DNA of 45,597 nt. Origin: an uncultured Selenomonadales bacterium. Lineage in GTDB: Bacteria > Bacillota > Negativicutes > Selenomonadales > Selenomonadaceae. Within the stretch, counting starts at the first letter, position 1. Every line of letters starts with the position of its first letter. The stretch lies in contig CALFJE010000143.1 in NCBI GenBank assembly GCA_937877545.1, forward strand, positions 1-45,597, in the 5' to 3' direction. Below, piece by piece: positions 24,786-33,222 of this stretch. Under the pieces are notes generated by a model that was not told the origin of the DNA, searched no databases, and was given only the letters and a program-made list of their open reading frames with translations. A program made the position numbers and the translations under genes.

Positions 24786-25847
24786 TTAATCTATGCCAAT
24801 CAGTTCATATTGCGGATTGCCCATCTTGTGTTCAGCCATAGCGGTGAGCTGGCGCAAGCCGTGGCGCGATTCAATGCGTTCGCGCAGGTCAGCGGTATCG
24901 TCAGCCGTCCAAACAAGGTCGCAACACGCCTGGTCAATGGCAAGGATGTCCGTCGACGCCAAAATCCCGACGTCCGCGCAGGTCGGTTCGGCGGCGCGAG
25001 TGCCCGCACAATCGCAATCGACGCTCATTCGCCGCATCACGTTGAGGAAGACGATATGCTTGCCGAAATGATCGCAGGTCGCTTTGCCCGAATCAGCCAT
25101 GCGCTCCATGAATTCCTCTTTAAGCGGCATACTTACGCCGTCAAACCAACTCGGTCCGGGCGGCGGCATTTCCGACAATTTGTAGCCGTGCACTTGAACC
25201 TTGCCGACTTGCCCGCTGGCGCAACCGATAGCGATATTCTTCAACGAGCCGCCGAAGCCGCCCATTGCGTGCCCCTTGTAATGCGTGAGGACGATAACCG
25301 AATCGTAATCGACGAGGTGCCCGCCCATAGTGACTTCCTTCAAGTGCAAGCCGCCGCGCACAGGCAAGTTGACGCCGCCGAATTCGTCCATGATGTCCAC
25401 GTCGCAAAAATCCCAGCCGTTAGTCATTAAGGTTTGGCGGTGCCCTTCGGTCGTGTAGCGTGCGCCGTCATAAAGCGTATTCGTCTCGATAATGTTGCTG
25501 TTGGGAACTTGCGCCTGGAAAGCCCTTACCATGTCGCGGGGAAGGATATTCGGACCGTTGGGTTCGCCGGTGTGGAGCTTGATACCGACTTTGCCGAAAA
25601 TTTCGCCGTTAATCTTGCCGTAAAGCTTAATCAGATGCTCGGCGTCGATTTTGTCTGTAAAGTAGACCTTAGCCGCCGTGCCGGTGTAGCGCGTGCCCGT
25701 GACGTTTTTACTGCCGACGACGGGAGCGGCATTGAGCTTGAGGATTTTCTTAGCCTTAGCCGCCTCTGCGCCGCCGAATTGCCCGCCAGCCGCCCCGACT
25801 GCCGCAACGCCCGCCAGCTTGAACAAATCTCTGCGTGTGATGTCCAT
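24786..25847 (-). CDS. DUF362-family protein with Tat-type signal, copy 2
   Basis: This 353-residue close paralogue of the gene at 23712 begins with the twin-arginine signal MDITRRDLFKLAGVAAVGAA. The mature part has the same DUF362 motifs (KVGIKLHTGEPN, HYKGHAMGGFGGSLKNIAIG, MSVDCDCAG). Differences from copy 1 fall in the signal and in the last 60 residues (for example EPTCADVGI with an additional cysteine, and WTADDTADL). ATG 25847 with AGGAGGCTTCAAC is chosen over an in-frame start at 25895, because the extension would bury the signal. It is the first gene of the pair, behind a promoter at 25870-25899. Function unknown; the family is assigned from motifs. Confidence 0.85.
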   Translation of the reverse strand: MDITRRDLFKLAGVAAVGAAGGQFGGAEAAKAKKILKLNAAPVVGSKNVTGTRYTGTAAKVYFTDKIDAEHLIKLYGKINGEIFGKVGIKLHTGEPNGPNILPRDMVRAFQAQVPNSNIIETNTLYDGARYTTEGHRQTLMTNGWDFCDVDIMDEFGGVNLPVRGGLHLKEVTMGGHLVDYDSVIVLTHYKGHAMGGFGGSLKNIAIGCASGQVGKVQVHGYKLSEMPPPGPSWFDGVSMPLKEEFMERMADSGKATCDHFGKHIVFLNVMRRMSVDCDCAGTRAAEPTCADVGILASTDILAIDQACCDLVWTADDTADLRERIESRHGLRQLTAMAEHKMGNPQYELIGID

Positions 25848-25869
25848 GTTGAAGCCTCCTTTCATATCG

Positions 25870-25899
25870 ATTATAAAATCTTGAGCCCGCTCCATGCAA
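25870..25899 (-). promoter_or_regulatory. Promoter of the DUF362 pair
   Basis: On the minus strand TTGCAT (25899-25894) and a perfect TATAAT (25875-25870) are separated by 18 bases, 23 bases before ATG 25847. Confidence 0.65.
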
Positions 25900-25913
25900 A
25901 CTTTTTTGCGGTA

Positions 25914-25936
25914 ACTCTAATCCCTAATCCCTAATT
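25914..25936. repeat. Short degenerate CTAATCC tandem repeat
   Basis: Three near-identical seven-base units (TCTAATCCCTAATCCCTAAT) lie between the divergent promoters. Their complement, ATTAGGGATTAGG, recurs in the longer array at 31266-31336. Confidence 0.6.
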
Positions 25937-25963
25937 GCTTTTCGTCGGGCTGTTGGTTATAAT
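25935..25963 (+). promoter_or_regulatory. Promoter of the gene at 25997
   Basis: TTGCTT (25935-25940) and a perfect TATAAT (25958-25963) are 17 bases apart, 33 bases before the chosen start codon. Confidence 0.65.
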
Positions 25964-25996
25964 AACCTGAAAACACTTTGAAAAGGAGTGAGACTT

Positions 25997-26899
25997 TTGC
26001 CGACAGCAAGAATAATCGACTTAGCCGCGAAGTCGCAGGAGATAACCGAAAACGAATTGCCCGTCGCATTGCTCTACTTCGGCGAACGCGTGCCCGTGCG
26101 CGATTGGCAAGAGCTTTTCTTCATAGCGGTCAAATGCCTCTATACCGAATTCCCCGAAACAATCAACAGCCTGTGCAGTACCGACCCGACGCGCACGCTG
26201 TTCCTCCGCACCAATACAATTGACATGATTCGCCCGAAAAAAATCGCCTCGATTATCTACCTCGAAACCGACCGCTCGCCCAAACAAATCCTCAAGGCGA
26301 TTAAGTTTATCCTCACCCGCGCAGATGTCCGCAGTGTTCAAATGCGCATCGAAGTCTGCGAGCCGCTTTACCCCGAAAGTTATTTTGCCAAGCCGACCGT
26401 CAAAGTCCTTGACGTGCCGCCGCCCAAACGTCCGCGCACCCCGAAGCCCGTCCTGCACCTGAACCAGACGATTGAAGAAATGCTTGCAACCCTCGACGCC
26501 ATGGAGCCTTACGCGCCCAAATCCGCGCCCGTCGTCTTGCCGCACGCCACGGCTTACGGTCGCGCCGAGCCGCAAGTTTACGGGAATTTATTCTTCATGC
26601 TGGAGGGCGAACGTCACGGTCCTTTTGAGAATGAAAAGACCCGCTACGTCGCGCTTATGCAGTGCCTTGCCGAGCTGTATCCGTATGAAATTCTTAAGGA
26701 AGCGGGGCGGCATATCAACAGCATGCACCGCCTGACGCTCATGAAGGGCGCGAGCTATTTATATTTCCGTGAGCCGGTGGAGTTGCCCAATAATTTGTTC
26801 CTCGATAAGGATTTCCCCGACCGCGTCCTCGTCGAAAACGAACGGTATTATCTGGCGCGTTGCGGCTTGTACTTTGAAAATGTCATGTTCGGCGCGTAA
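25997..26899 (+). CDS. Unrecognised two-part protein (300 residues)
   Basis: I do not recognise this protein. It is soluble, without signal peptide or membrane span. The N-terminal part (about 1-135) has RNTIDMIRP-like and IIYLETDRSPKQILKAIKFI segments. A proline/lysine-rich linker (VPPPKRPRTPKPV) follows near 140. The C-terminal part (about 190-300) has YGNLFFMLEGERHGPFENEK and ends in NERYYLARCGLYFENVMFGA. TTG 25997 is chosen because AAAAGGAG lies eight to nine bases upstream; the GTG at 25988 lies inside that site. It has its own promoter and sits between DUF362 genes on opposite strands. Codon use is like its neighbours, so it is probably a resident gene. Confidence 0.7.
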   Translation: MPTARIIDLAAKSQEITENELPVALLYFGERVPVRDWQELFFIAVKCLYTEFPETINSLCSTDPTRTLFLRTNTIDMIRPKKIASIIYLETDRSPKQILKAIKFILTRADVRSVQMRIEVCEPLYPESYFAKPTVKVLDVPPPKRPRTPKPVLHLNQTIEEMLATLDAMEPYAPKSAPVVLPHATAYGRAEPQVYGNLFFMLEGERHGPFENEKTRYVALMQCLAELYPYEILKEAGRHINSMHRLTLMKGASYLYFREPVELPNNLFLDKDFPDRVLVENERYYLARCGLYFENVMFGA

Positions 26900-26917
26900 A
26901 ATTTTTGCCCCTGCCGC

Positions 26918-26947
26918 TTGCCTGCAGTCAACCGCATAACTTATAAT
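26918..26947 (+). promoter_or_regulatory. Promoter of the third DUF362 gene
   Basis: TTGCCT (26918-26923) and TATAAT (26942-26947) are separated by 18 bases, 31 bases before ATG 26979. Confidence 0.55.
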
Positions 26948-26978
26948 CGGCGTGAAATATTCTTAGGGGGCGTTTATT

Positions 26979-27983
26979 ATGGAGCTTACGCGCAGAAACT
27001 TCGTTAAGCTGGCGGGGATAGCGGGCATTGTCGGCTTAACGGGCGGTTTGGCGGGTTGCGGCGATAAAACGGCGACCGTCAAGCCAAACGTGGCGGAGGC
27101 GGATAAAATTCCCTCCGACGCAAAGGCTAAAGTTTATTTCTCCAAAAACATCGACGCCAATCACCTCATTGCGATTTATGATAAAGTCAGCGCAAACATA
27201 ACGGGCAAGGTCGGTATCAAGCTCCACACGGGCGAGCCGAATGCTCCGAACATTTTGCCGCGAGATATTGTGCAAGCCTTTCAAGCCCGCATTCCGAATT
27301 CCGCGATTATCGAGACCAATACCCTTTACAGCGGGGCACGTTCGACGACCGAGCGGCACCGTAAAGTTCTCAAGAGCAACGGCTGGACGTTTTGCCCCGT
27401 CGACATCCTCGACGAAGACGGCGACATCAGTTTTCCCGTCGAGGGCGGCTTCCACCTGAGCAAACTTTCCGTAGGTTCACACCTTAACAACTACGATTCG
27501 CTTGTCGTGTTGACGCACTTTAAAGGTCACTCCATGGGCGGCTACGGCGGCAGTCTGAAAAATATCGCCATGGGTTGCGCGTCGGGCAAAAAGGGCAAGC
27601 GTCAAGTCCACGGGCTGGAAGACTTCGACGAATGGGTCATGGGCGATACGCTTATGGAGCTGTTGGCGGACAGCGGCAAGGCGATTTGCGACCACTTCGG
27701 CAAGCAGATTGTGTTTATCAACGTGCTGTATCGGCTGAGCGTCGATTGCGATTGCGCAGGAGCCGGAGCTGCCGCGCCCGTCATGCCCGACCTCGGTATC
27801 CTCGCCTCGACCGACCTGCTCGCCGTCGAACAAGCCGCCATTGATATGATTTACGACTACCCCGACGACAGCAAGAACGACCTTATCACGCGCATTGAAA
27901 GTCGGGCGGGGCGTCACCAACTGACCGCTATGGCTAAGCTCAAAATGGGCACCACCGATTACGAATTCATACCCGTTGATTAA
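26979..27983 (+). CDS. DUF362-family lipoprotein with Tat-type signal, copy 3
   Basis: This 334-residue DUF362 protein is related to, but clearly diverged from, the two at 23712 and 24786. The N-terminus MELTRRNFVKLAGIAGIVGL is a twin-arginine signal and ends in a lipobox, GGLAGC, so the protein is probably exported by Tat and then lipid-anchored, unlike the other two. Conserved motifs are KVGIKLHTGEPNAPNILPRD, HFKGHSMGGYGGSLKNIAMG and LSVDCDCAGAGAA. ATG 26979 follows AGGGGGCGTTTATT. It lies on the opposite strand from the other two and ends in a terminator. Function unknown. Confidence 0.85.
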   Translation: MELTRRNFVKLAGIAGIVGLTGGLAGCGDKTATVKPNVAEADKIPSDAKAKVYFSKNIDANHLIAIYDKVSANITGKVGIKLHTGEPNAPNILPRDIVQAFQARIPNSAIIETNTLYSGARSTTERHRKVLKSNGWTFCPVDILDEDGDISFPVEGGFHLSKLSVGSHLNNYDSLVVLTHFKGHSMGGYGGSLKNIAMGCASGKKGKRQVHGLEDFDEWVMGDTLMELLADSGKAICDHFGKQIVFINVLYRLSVDCDCAGAGAAAPVMPDLGILASTDLLAVEQAAIDMIYDYPDDSKNDLITRIESRAGRHQLTAMAKLKMGTTDYEFIPVD

Positions 27984-27988
27984 CCGAC

Positions 27989-28027
27989 TTCGTGAGGAAA
28001 TTTTTGCCTGCCTTACGAATTTTTTTT
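27989..28027 (+). terminator. Rho-independent terminator of the third DUF362 gene
   Basis: TTCGTGAGG/CCTTACGAA form a 9-bp stem (one G-U pair) around a 13-base loop, followed by eight T. The stem starts six bases after the stop codon. Confidence 0.8.
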
Positions 28028-28053
28028 GCATTTTCAAGCGCAACTGCTATAAT
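28026..28053 (+). promoter_or_regulatory. Promoter of the HPt/hybrid kinase pair
   Basis: TTGCAT (28026-28031) overlaps the end of the preceding terminator's T-run; TATAAT (28048-28053) follows after 16 bases and carries an extended TGC. It is 40 bases before ATG 28093. Confidence 0.6.
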
Positions 28054-28092
28054 CAGCGTTGTAATTTTTATGTTAACTAAGGAGGAAACAAG

Positions 28093-28431
28093 ATGCTCAC
28101 GATTCAGAAATTGCAGGAGTACGGCGTAAATACAAAGGAAGGGCTTGCCCGTTGCATGAACATGGAGAAATTCTATTTCCGTATGCTGGGCATGGGGCTT
28201 AAAAACGATTCGTTTGACAAGCTGGAAAAGTTGCTGGCGGAGGGCAATTTGGAGGAGGCATTCGAGCAGGCGCACGCGCTCAAGGGCGTCGTCGGCAACC
28301 TCGCCATAAGTCCGATTTTCGCGCCGCTTAGTGACTTGACCGAAGCTCTCCGCGCCAAAAAGGATTTGGATTACGCAGCCGCCTATAAGCCCATTAAAGA
28401 ATTTCGCGATAAGCTCGTGGCTGAACTCTGA
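28093..28431 (+). CDS. HPt phosphotransfer protein
   Basis: This 112-residue helical protein has the HPt motif AHALKGVVGNLAISPIFAPL, with the phospho-accepting histidine near residue 60. HPt domains shuttle phosphoryl groups between receiver domains of hybrid kinases and response regulators. ATG 28093 follows AAGGAGGAAACAAG. The hybrid kinase starts 11 bases downstream, so the two form a pair: the kinase has two receivers but no HPt domain of its own, and this protein can supply the missing relay step. The terminal target is not in the window. Confidence 0.88.
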   Translation: MLTIQKLQEYGVNTKEGLARCMNMEKFYFRMLGMGLKNDSFDKLEKLLAEGNLEEAFEQAHALKGVVGNLAISPIFAPLSDLTEALRAKKDLDYAAAYKPIKEFRDKLVAEL

Positions 28432-28442
28432 GGAACTTTTTA

Positions 28443-31235
28443 ATGCTGGACTTCAAGACGAGTTTCTACGGCAAAATCTTCGACTCACTGGACAATAACG
28501 CCGCTCTCATGCGCCTTACCGACGACGGAAATTATTTCCCCGTCTGGTGTTCGCGGGAATTCGCCGAAATGATGGAAGGTACCGCCGAGGAATTCCTTGA
28601 GCGCGAACAATCTGACCCCGGCGAAAGTTTTCACCCCGACGACCGCGCAGAGGTCGAATACCTTTTCAAGCACAAAGTCACCCGCGCAGGCGATAATTCC
28701 CTGACCATTCGCCAACGCACGCTCAAAGGGAATTGGCTCTGGATTAACGTCCACTACGCCTTTGTCGAGGAGGGCGGCGTCCAATACGCCTACTGCAACT
28801 GCTTCGACGTGACCAAGATTAAGCGCAGCGAGGAACGCGCCAAAATCCTCTACGAGGGCGTGCGCGAGGAGCTTGAAACCCTTTCCAACGATACGCTTGT
28901 ATCCATTCGGCTCAATCTTACTCAAAACGTCGTGGAGGATTGTCGCGGGCGCGAGCTGTATGATATTGACCTGCGCGGCATGAAAATTTCCGACCGCTTT
29001 GCCCAACGCGCAAGTTATTTTCCTTTGGAGCGCGACAGGAAAAGATTCATCAAGGAATTCAATTCCGAGCAACTGCTTAAAAATTTCGCGGCGGGTAAGA
29101 ATACTCAAACCGCCGTATTTTTCAGCCGCCGACCCAACGGGCGCGAGTGCTTTGTAAGCTACGGCGTGACGCTTCGCCGCGACCCCGATACCGAGGACAT
29201 TATCGCCTTCGCCACCGAAAAGGATTACAACACCGAGGTCGTCAGCAAGACCGTTCTAAACAAGGCTCTTGCCGACCAATACGACATGATAACTTATATC
29301 GTCGGCGGCAATTACGGCGTGGTTATCGGCGAGGAGGACAGCAATCAGCGCGGCACCATCTTTCCCAAAAAGCGCACGGGCGTCTACGAGGATTATATCC
29401 GCGAGCAAGTTGCGCCGGCTCTCAGCGGTTCGGATTTGGAAAAAGAAAAAGCCCTTAAGGCTTTGAGCTTGCAGAAGATTGAACACGCTTTGGAGCTGCG
29501 CGAGCCTTACGAGGTGAATATCCATTGCTTCATCGACGGCGAAATTTATCATAAGCGGTTCGTTTTTTATTTGGTTGACCGCGAGGCAAAATTTTATATC
29601 CTGCTCAAAAACGACACGACCAAGATTCAGCGTGCGCAATTCGCCAAAAACGAACAACTCAAAAACGCGTTGGAGATAGCCAATCAAGCCAACGTCGCCA
29701 AAACCGCGTTCCTGTCGGCAATGAGCCACGAGATACGCACGCCCATGAACGCCATTATCGGGCTTGACAGCATCGCGCTCAAGGAAAAGGATTTGCCCGA
29801 CAAAGTCCGCGAACACCTGGAAAAAATCGGCTCCAGTGCGCGTCACCTCCTCGGCATTATCAACGACATCCTTGACATGAGCCGTATCGAAAGCGGGCGT
29901 ATGCTCCTCAAGCACGAGGAATTTTCCTTCAACAACATGCTGGAGCAGATTAACATCATGGTCGGGGCGCAATGCCGCGATAAGGGCTTGCAATACACCT
30001 TCACGACACGCGGGCACGTGGACGATTTTTATATCGGCGACCAAATGAAGCTCAAGCAGGTGCTGATAAATATCCTCGGCAACGCGATAAAATTCACGGA
30101 CAAGGGCGGCGCGATAACCTTCGTCGTCGAACAGGTTGCGCACTTTGAGGACAAATCGACGCTCCGCTTTAACATCAAAGACACGGGCATCGGCATTGAC
30201 AAAGAATATCTGCCCAAAATTTTTGAGCCGTTCAGCCAAGAGGATTCGGGCACGTCGAACGCCTACGGCGGCACCGGGCTGGGCATGGCGATTACAAAAA
30301 ACATCGTCGAGACCATGAACGGCAATATCTCCGTCAAGTCGACAAAGGGCGTCGGCTCCGAGTTCACCGTCAATATCACATTGCGCAATTCGCCCAAGTC
30401 TATCGATTCGGTTAAGGGCAAGAAAATCGACGTTAAGGATTTGCGCGTGCTGATAGTCGACGACGACCCGATAGCCTGCGAACACGCCAAGGTTGTGTTG
30501 GAGGAGGTCGGGATAGCGGCGGAGACGGCACTTAACGGGCGCGAGGCTGTCGAAAAAGTCCGGCTCAAGCGGGCGCGGCACGAAATTTATAATATCCTGC
30601 TGATAGATTTGCGAATGCCCGACGAAAACGGCATAGACGTAACGCGGCGCGTGCGCAACATAATCGGGAACGAGTCGGCGATAATAATCCTGACGGCATA
30701 CAGCTGGGACGACATAGTCGAAGAGGCAATGGCGGCGGGCGTCGACAGATTCATGGCAAAGCCGCTGTTCGCGTCGACGGTCGTCAACGAATTCAATCAA
30801 GCCCTTGAACAAAAAACGCTCAACGAGCCGGAAAAGCAGCTCGCCGAGCTGGGGGGGCGCAAAATTTTAATGGCGGAGGATATGCCCGTCAACGCGGAGA
30901 TAATGATAATGGTGCTGTCAATGCGGGGTATGGAGGTCGAACACGCGCCCAACGGTCAAGAGGCGGTCGACACGTTCGCCAAATCGCCGCCAAATCACTT
31001 CGACGCGGTGCTGATGGATATACGGATGCCGATAATGGACGGGCTGAAGGCGACGGAAACGATACGCGCCCTGGATCGCCCCGACGCCAAAACCGTGCCG
31101 ATAATCGCAATGACGGCGAACGCCTTCGACGAGGACGTTCAACGCTCCTTGCAGGCGGGCATGAACGCGCACCTTTCCAAGCCCGTGGAACCCGAACATT
31201 TATTCCAAACATTGGCTGAGCTGATAGAACCTTAA
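28443..31235 (+). CDS. Hybrid sensor histidine kinase with PAS and two receiver domains
   Basis: A protein of 930 residues without membrane spans. Residues 15-135 form a PAS domain (FPVWCSREFAEMMEGTAEEF ... CFDVTKIKRSEER); 140-400 hold a less conserved, probably second sensory region. HisKA is near 410-480 with the phosphohistidine in SAMSHEIRTPMNAIIG (about H429). HATPase_c is near 530-650 (N-box ILGNAIKF, KDTGIGID, GTGLGMAITKNIV). Receiver 1 is near 672-790 (VLIVDDDP, D about 720 in LLIDLRMPDENG) and receiver 2 near 805-925 (ILMAEDMPVN, D about 857 in VLMDIRMP). It is cytoplasmic. It works with the HPt protein upstream; no DNA-binding output is nearby. Confidence 0.93.
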   Translation: MLDFKTSFYGKIFDSLDNNAALMRLTDDGNYFPVWCSREFAEMMEGTAEEFLEREQSDPGESFHPDDRAEVEYLFKHKVTRAGDNSLTIRQRTLKGNWLWINVHYAFVEEGGVQYAYCNCFDVTKIKRSEERAKILYEGVREELETLSNDTLVSIRLNLTQNVVEDCRGRELYDIDLRGMKISDRFAQRASYFPLERDRKRFIKEFNSEQLLKNFAAGKNTQTAVFFSRRPNGRECFVSYGVTLRRDPDTEDIIAFATEKDYNTEVVSKTVLNKALADQYDMITYIVGGNYGVVIGEEDSNQRGTIFPKKRTGVYEDYIREQVAPALSGSDLEKEKALKALSLQKIEHALELREPYEVNIHCFIDGEIYHKRFVFYLVDREAKFYILLKNDTTKIQRAQFAKNEQLKNALEIANQANVAKTAFLSAMSHEIRTPMNAIIGLDSIALKEKDLPDKVREHLEKIGSSARHLLGIINDILDMSRIESGRMLLKHEEFSFNNMLEQINIMVGAQCRDKGLQYTFTTRGHVDDFYIGDQMKLKQVLINILGNAIKFTDKGGAITFVVEQVAHFEDKSTLRFNIKDTGIGIDKEYLPKIFEPFSQEDSGTSNAYGGTGLGMAITKNIVETMNGNISVKSTKGVGSEFTVNITLRNSPKSIDSVKGKKIDVKDLRVLIVDDDPIACEHAKVVLEEVGIAAETALNGREAVEKVRLKRARHEIYNILLIDLRMPDENGIDVTRRVRNIIGNESAIIILTAYSWDDIVEEAMAAGVDRFMAKPLFASTVVNEFNQALEQKTLNEPEKQLAELGGRKILMAEDMPVNAEIMIMVLSMRGMEVEHAPNGQEAVDTFAKSPPNHFDAVLMDIRMPIMDGLKATETIRALDRPDAKTVPIIAMTANAFDEDVQRSLQAGMNAHLSKPVEPEHLFQTLAELIEP

Positions 31236-31239
31236 ACAT

Positions 31240-31265
31240 TTCCTCCTGCGGGAGGAATTTTTTTT
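31240..31265 (+). terminator. Rho-independent terminator of the hybrid kinase
   Basis: TTCCTCC/GGAGGAA with a TGCG loop is followed by eight T, four bases after the stop codon. Confidence 0.88.
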
Positions 31266-31336
31266 GGTTAGGAATTAGGAACTAGGGATTAGGAATTAGT
31301 AGGGGTTAGGAACTAGTCCCTGATTCCTGATTCCTA
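31266..31336. repeat. Degenerate TTAGGAA tandem repeat with inverted half
   Basis: The left part repeats variants of TTAGGAAT and CTAGGGAT about six times; the right part (about 31312-31336) contains the complement, TCCCTGATTCCTGATTCC. Together they could fold into a long imperfect hairpin. The unit is the complement of the small array at 25914. The region lies between two convergent terminators. Confidence 0.65.
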
Positions 31337-31337
31337 A

Positions 31338-31363
31338 ATAAAAAGAGCCTGCCTTAAGCAAGC
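31338..31363 (-). terminator. Terminator of the RTX-like gene
   Basis: On the minus strand GCTTGC/GCAGGC with a TTAAG loop is followed by TCTTTTTATTT, 12 bases after the stop codon. Confidence 0.7.
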
Positions 31364-31375
31364 CCCGAATTGACG

Positions 31376-32509
31376 CTACCACGTCTGCCAAGAGTTATTC
31401 GCGCCGTTGTATCGGTACTGCGAGCCGTCGGCAAGCTTGATAAGCGGGCTGTAGACGCCGCTGTATTGAATCGCGACGGCGTTGGTTGCGTCCTGCCCCA
31501 CGACCACCAAGCCCGCCTCGGCATACACGCCGCTGATATTGGCAAGCGTCATGTTGTACAGGTTGACGGTGTCGAGCCAATCGGAATTCGTGACAACATC
31601 GGCACCCTCGCTCAAGCCGTAGAGGAAAGTATCGAAGCCCGCGCCGCCAAAGAGCACGTCATTATTCGCCGCGCCCCAAAGAGTATCGCCGCCGCTGCCC
31701 GCATAAATTTGATTCGCCTGCGCGTTGCCGCCCAAATATCGCGCCGTGGTGCTCTGCGTGTTGTCAATCACGACCACGCCGTCAAGTCCGTAGACGTTAT
31801 CCGTCAAAACTCCGCCGCTGTGATAGTCGTTGATCGTCAACCTGTTTCCTTCCAGCGTGTGTCCCGAAATATAGCCGCCGTAGTTTGCGACATCGCCGAA
31901 ACGTTTCCATTCGCCGTTGAAAAAGACCGTAGACGCCGCATTGAGAGCTGAATCTGCGCGGACGCCTTTTGTATATACCCAAATGTAGCCGTTATTCAAA
32001 TCGTAATTGAGGTCTTCGCCCTTGAGAGTGACGTTTAATCTGCCGGCGTCGTCACGGACAATAAATCCGCTGTCGGTTCCATAGCAGGTAAACGAGCCGC
32101 TGTGATAGTCTTCGTAGAAAATCGCGAAATATTCCAAGTCGTTGCCCGATGTATCCAAAACGACGTTGATGGTTGAATCGCTGTTGCAACCGAAACCGTA
32201 AGAATCGGTGCCCGCGCCGCCTACCAGCGTGGCGTACAGTTCACCCTGAATCGCCGCCGCTACAAGTACGTCACCACTCGACCCGCCGTTGATATAAGCG
32301 TAATTGCCGTTCATGCCGCGTTCGGGGTAGAGCATTACGCCGATTGAATCGGAGCCGCCGCCGCCGAGCACCGTATCGTTCGCGCCGTAAATCTCCAGGT
32401 AATCGTTATCCCACCAAGAGTTGTCGGTAATCAGCGCGTTGTTGGCGGTCGTGCTCCTTACGCCGTTGACGCCGACGCCCGTTGTTGCCGTTGAACTCGT
32501 CCAAGCCAT
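31376..32509 (-). CDS. RTX-like (hemolysin-type) calcium-binding protein
   Basis: This 377-residue protein is rich in Gly, Asp, Asn and aromatic residues, with no N-terminal signal. RTX-type nonapeptide-like runs occur near residues 40-55 (DTVLGGGGSDSIG), 95-105 (LVGGAGTDSYGFG) and 270-295 (YAGSGGDTLWGAANNDVLFG, GGAGFDTFLYG). Such repeats bind calcium outside the cell, and the proteins usually leave by type I secretion using a C-terminal signal. There is no hydrolase motif. ATG 32509 follows GGGGGGCTTATC. It lies 11 bases after the secreted protein gene and forms an operon with it. No ABC/HlyD genes are in the window. Confidence 0.75.
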   Translation of the reverse strand: MAWTSSTATTGVGVNGVRSTTANNALITDNSWWDNDYLEIYGANDTVLGGGGSDSIGVMLYPERGMNGNYAYINGGSSGDVLVAAAIQGELYATLVGGAGTDSYGFGCNSDSTINVVLDTSGNDLEYFAIFYEDYHSGSFTCYGTDSGFIVRDDAGRLNVTLKGEDLNYDLNNGYIWVYTKGVRADSALNAASTVFFNGEWKRFGDVANYGGYISGHTLEGNRLTINDYHSGGVLTDNVYGLDGVVVIDNTQSTTARYLGGNAQANQIYAGSGGDTLWGAANNDVLFGGAGFDTFLYGLSEGADVVTNSDWLDTVNLYNMTLANISGVYAEAGLVVVGQDATNAVAIQYSGVYSPLIKLADGSQYRYNGANNSWQTW

Positions 32510-32520
32510 GATAAGCCCCC

Positions 32521-33135
32521 CTATTTTGAATTTGTCAATCTCGCCGAAATGTTTTTGCACAAACCGCTGAACGCGCCGCGATTTGCGCGAAGCTCACTCG
32601 TCATAGAAGCGTCCGTATAGGATTCTTCAAAAACTTTCAATGTCTCGCCTTCGTGATTCATTACGACGACCCGCGTTTCGATGGAAGAGCGTCTTCGTGC
32701 TTTTCGTTTAATGCCTCCAAAAATGCCGCCGAAAAGCGGAGAAGCATTGTAGCTTGCACCGTCTTCTTCCGTCGAAACAACGGCGTCCTTCAATATCAAG
32801 AAAATGACTCTGTCGAAATCGGTTGCTTTCACAAAGTCTGCCAGTATTTCTTTTTTCGTAAGCAGGTCAATTTCGTCGATACCTTTGTTCCAGCAATAAG
32901 TCGCCCATGCGTCTTGAGTATCTTGAGAAATGCTGTAGCCTTTGCCGAAGGTGTCCTTAGCGATTTTCAAAAAGTCCTGCGTCTTGAATTCGACGGGCGC
33001 AATAATTAAGAGTCCGGTATTGACGGGCGCGATTTTCATGACGGCGGGAGTTTCGGCGGCAAAGGCGGGCGCGACGTAAATCCCTTGGCTGAAGAGCAGC
33101 CCCGCGCAAGTCAAGGCGACGACCAATTTTTTCAT
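32521..33135 (-). CDS. Secreted protein of unknown function
   Basis: This 204-residue protein has a clear signal peptide, MKKLVVALTCAGLLFSQGIY, with cleavage probably after AFA near residue 28. The mature part (IAPVNTGLLIIAPVEFKTQD, TDFDRVIFLILKDAVVSTEE, a Gly-rich FGGIFGGIKRKARRRSS turn, TRVVVMNHEGETLKVFEESY) looks like an alternating alpha/beta secreted or periplasmic domain. I do not recognise the family. ATG 33135 with AAAGGGGAATACTCAC is preferred to an upstream ATG at 33213. It is in one operon with the RTX-like gene, 11 bases away, downstream of an HTH gene. Confidence 0.75.
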   Translation of the reverse strand: MKKLVVALTCAGLLFSQGIYVAPAFAAETPAVMKIAPVNTGLLIIAPVEFKTQDFLKIAKDTFGKGYSISQDTQDAWATYCWNKGIDEIDLLTKKEILADFVKATDFDRVIFLILKDAVVSTEEDGASYNASPLFGGIFGGIKRKARRRSSIETRVVVMNHEGETLKVFEESYTDASMTSELRANRGAFSGLCKNISARLTNSK

Positions 33136-33167
33136 GTGAGTATTCCCCTTTACGTTGAGTAAAATTT

Positions 33168-33182
33168 TTAAGTTTAACTTAA
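33168..33182. promoter_or_regulatory. Palindromic operator-like site
   Basis: TTAAGTTTAACTTAA is a perfect 7-1-7 inverted repeat in the leader between the HTH gene and the secreted/RTX operon, 33 bases upstream of ATG 33135. It is a candidate binding site for the HTH protein encoded upstream. Confidence 0.5.
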
Positions 33183-33222
33183 CACAATCGGCAGGGGAAG
33201 TGGTCTCTTTCAAAGCGACATT

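Noticed and set aside
23911..25684. Composite transposon around the DUF362 genes
   Set aside because: The repeated block is coding, has no terminal inverted repeats and no transposase is near.
29256..30812. Long minus-strand open frame opposite the hybrid kinase
   Set aside because: The plus strand encodes clear kinase and receiver motifs; the antisense frame has no motif or ribosome site.
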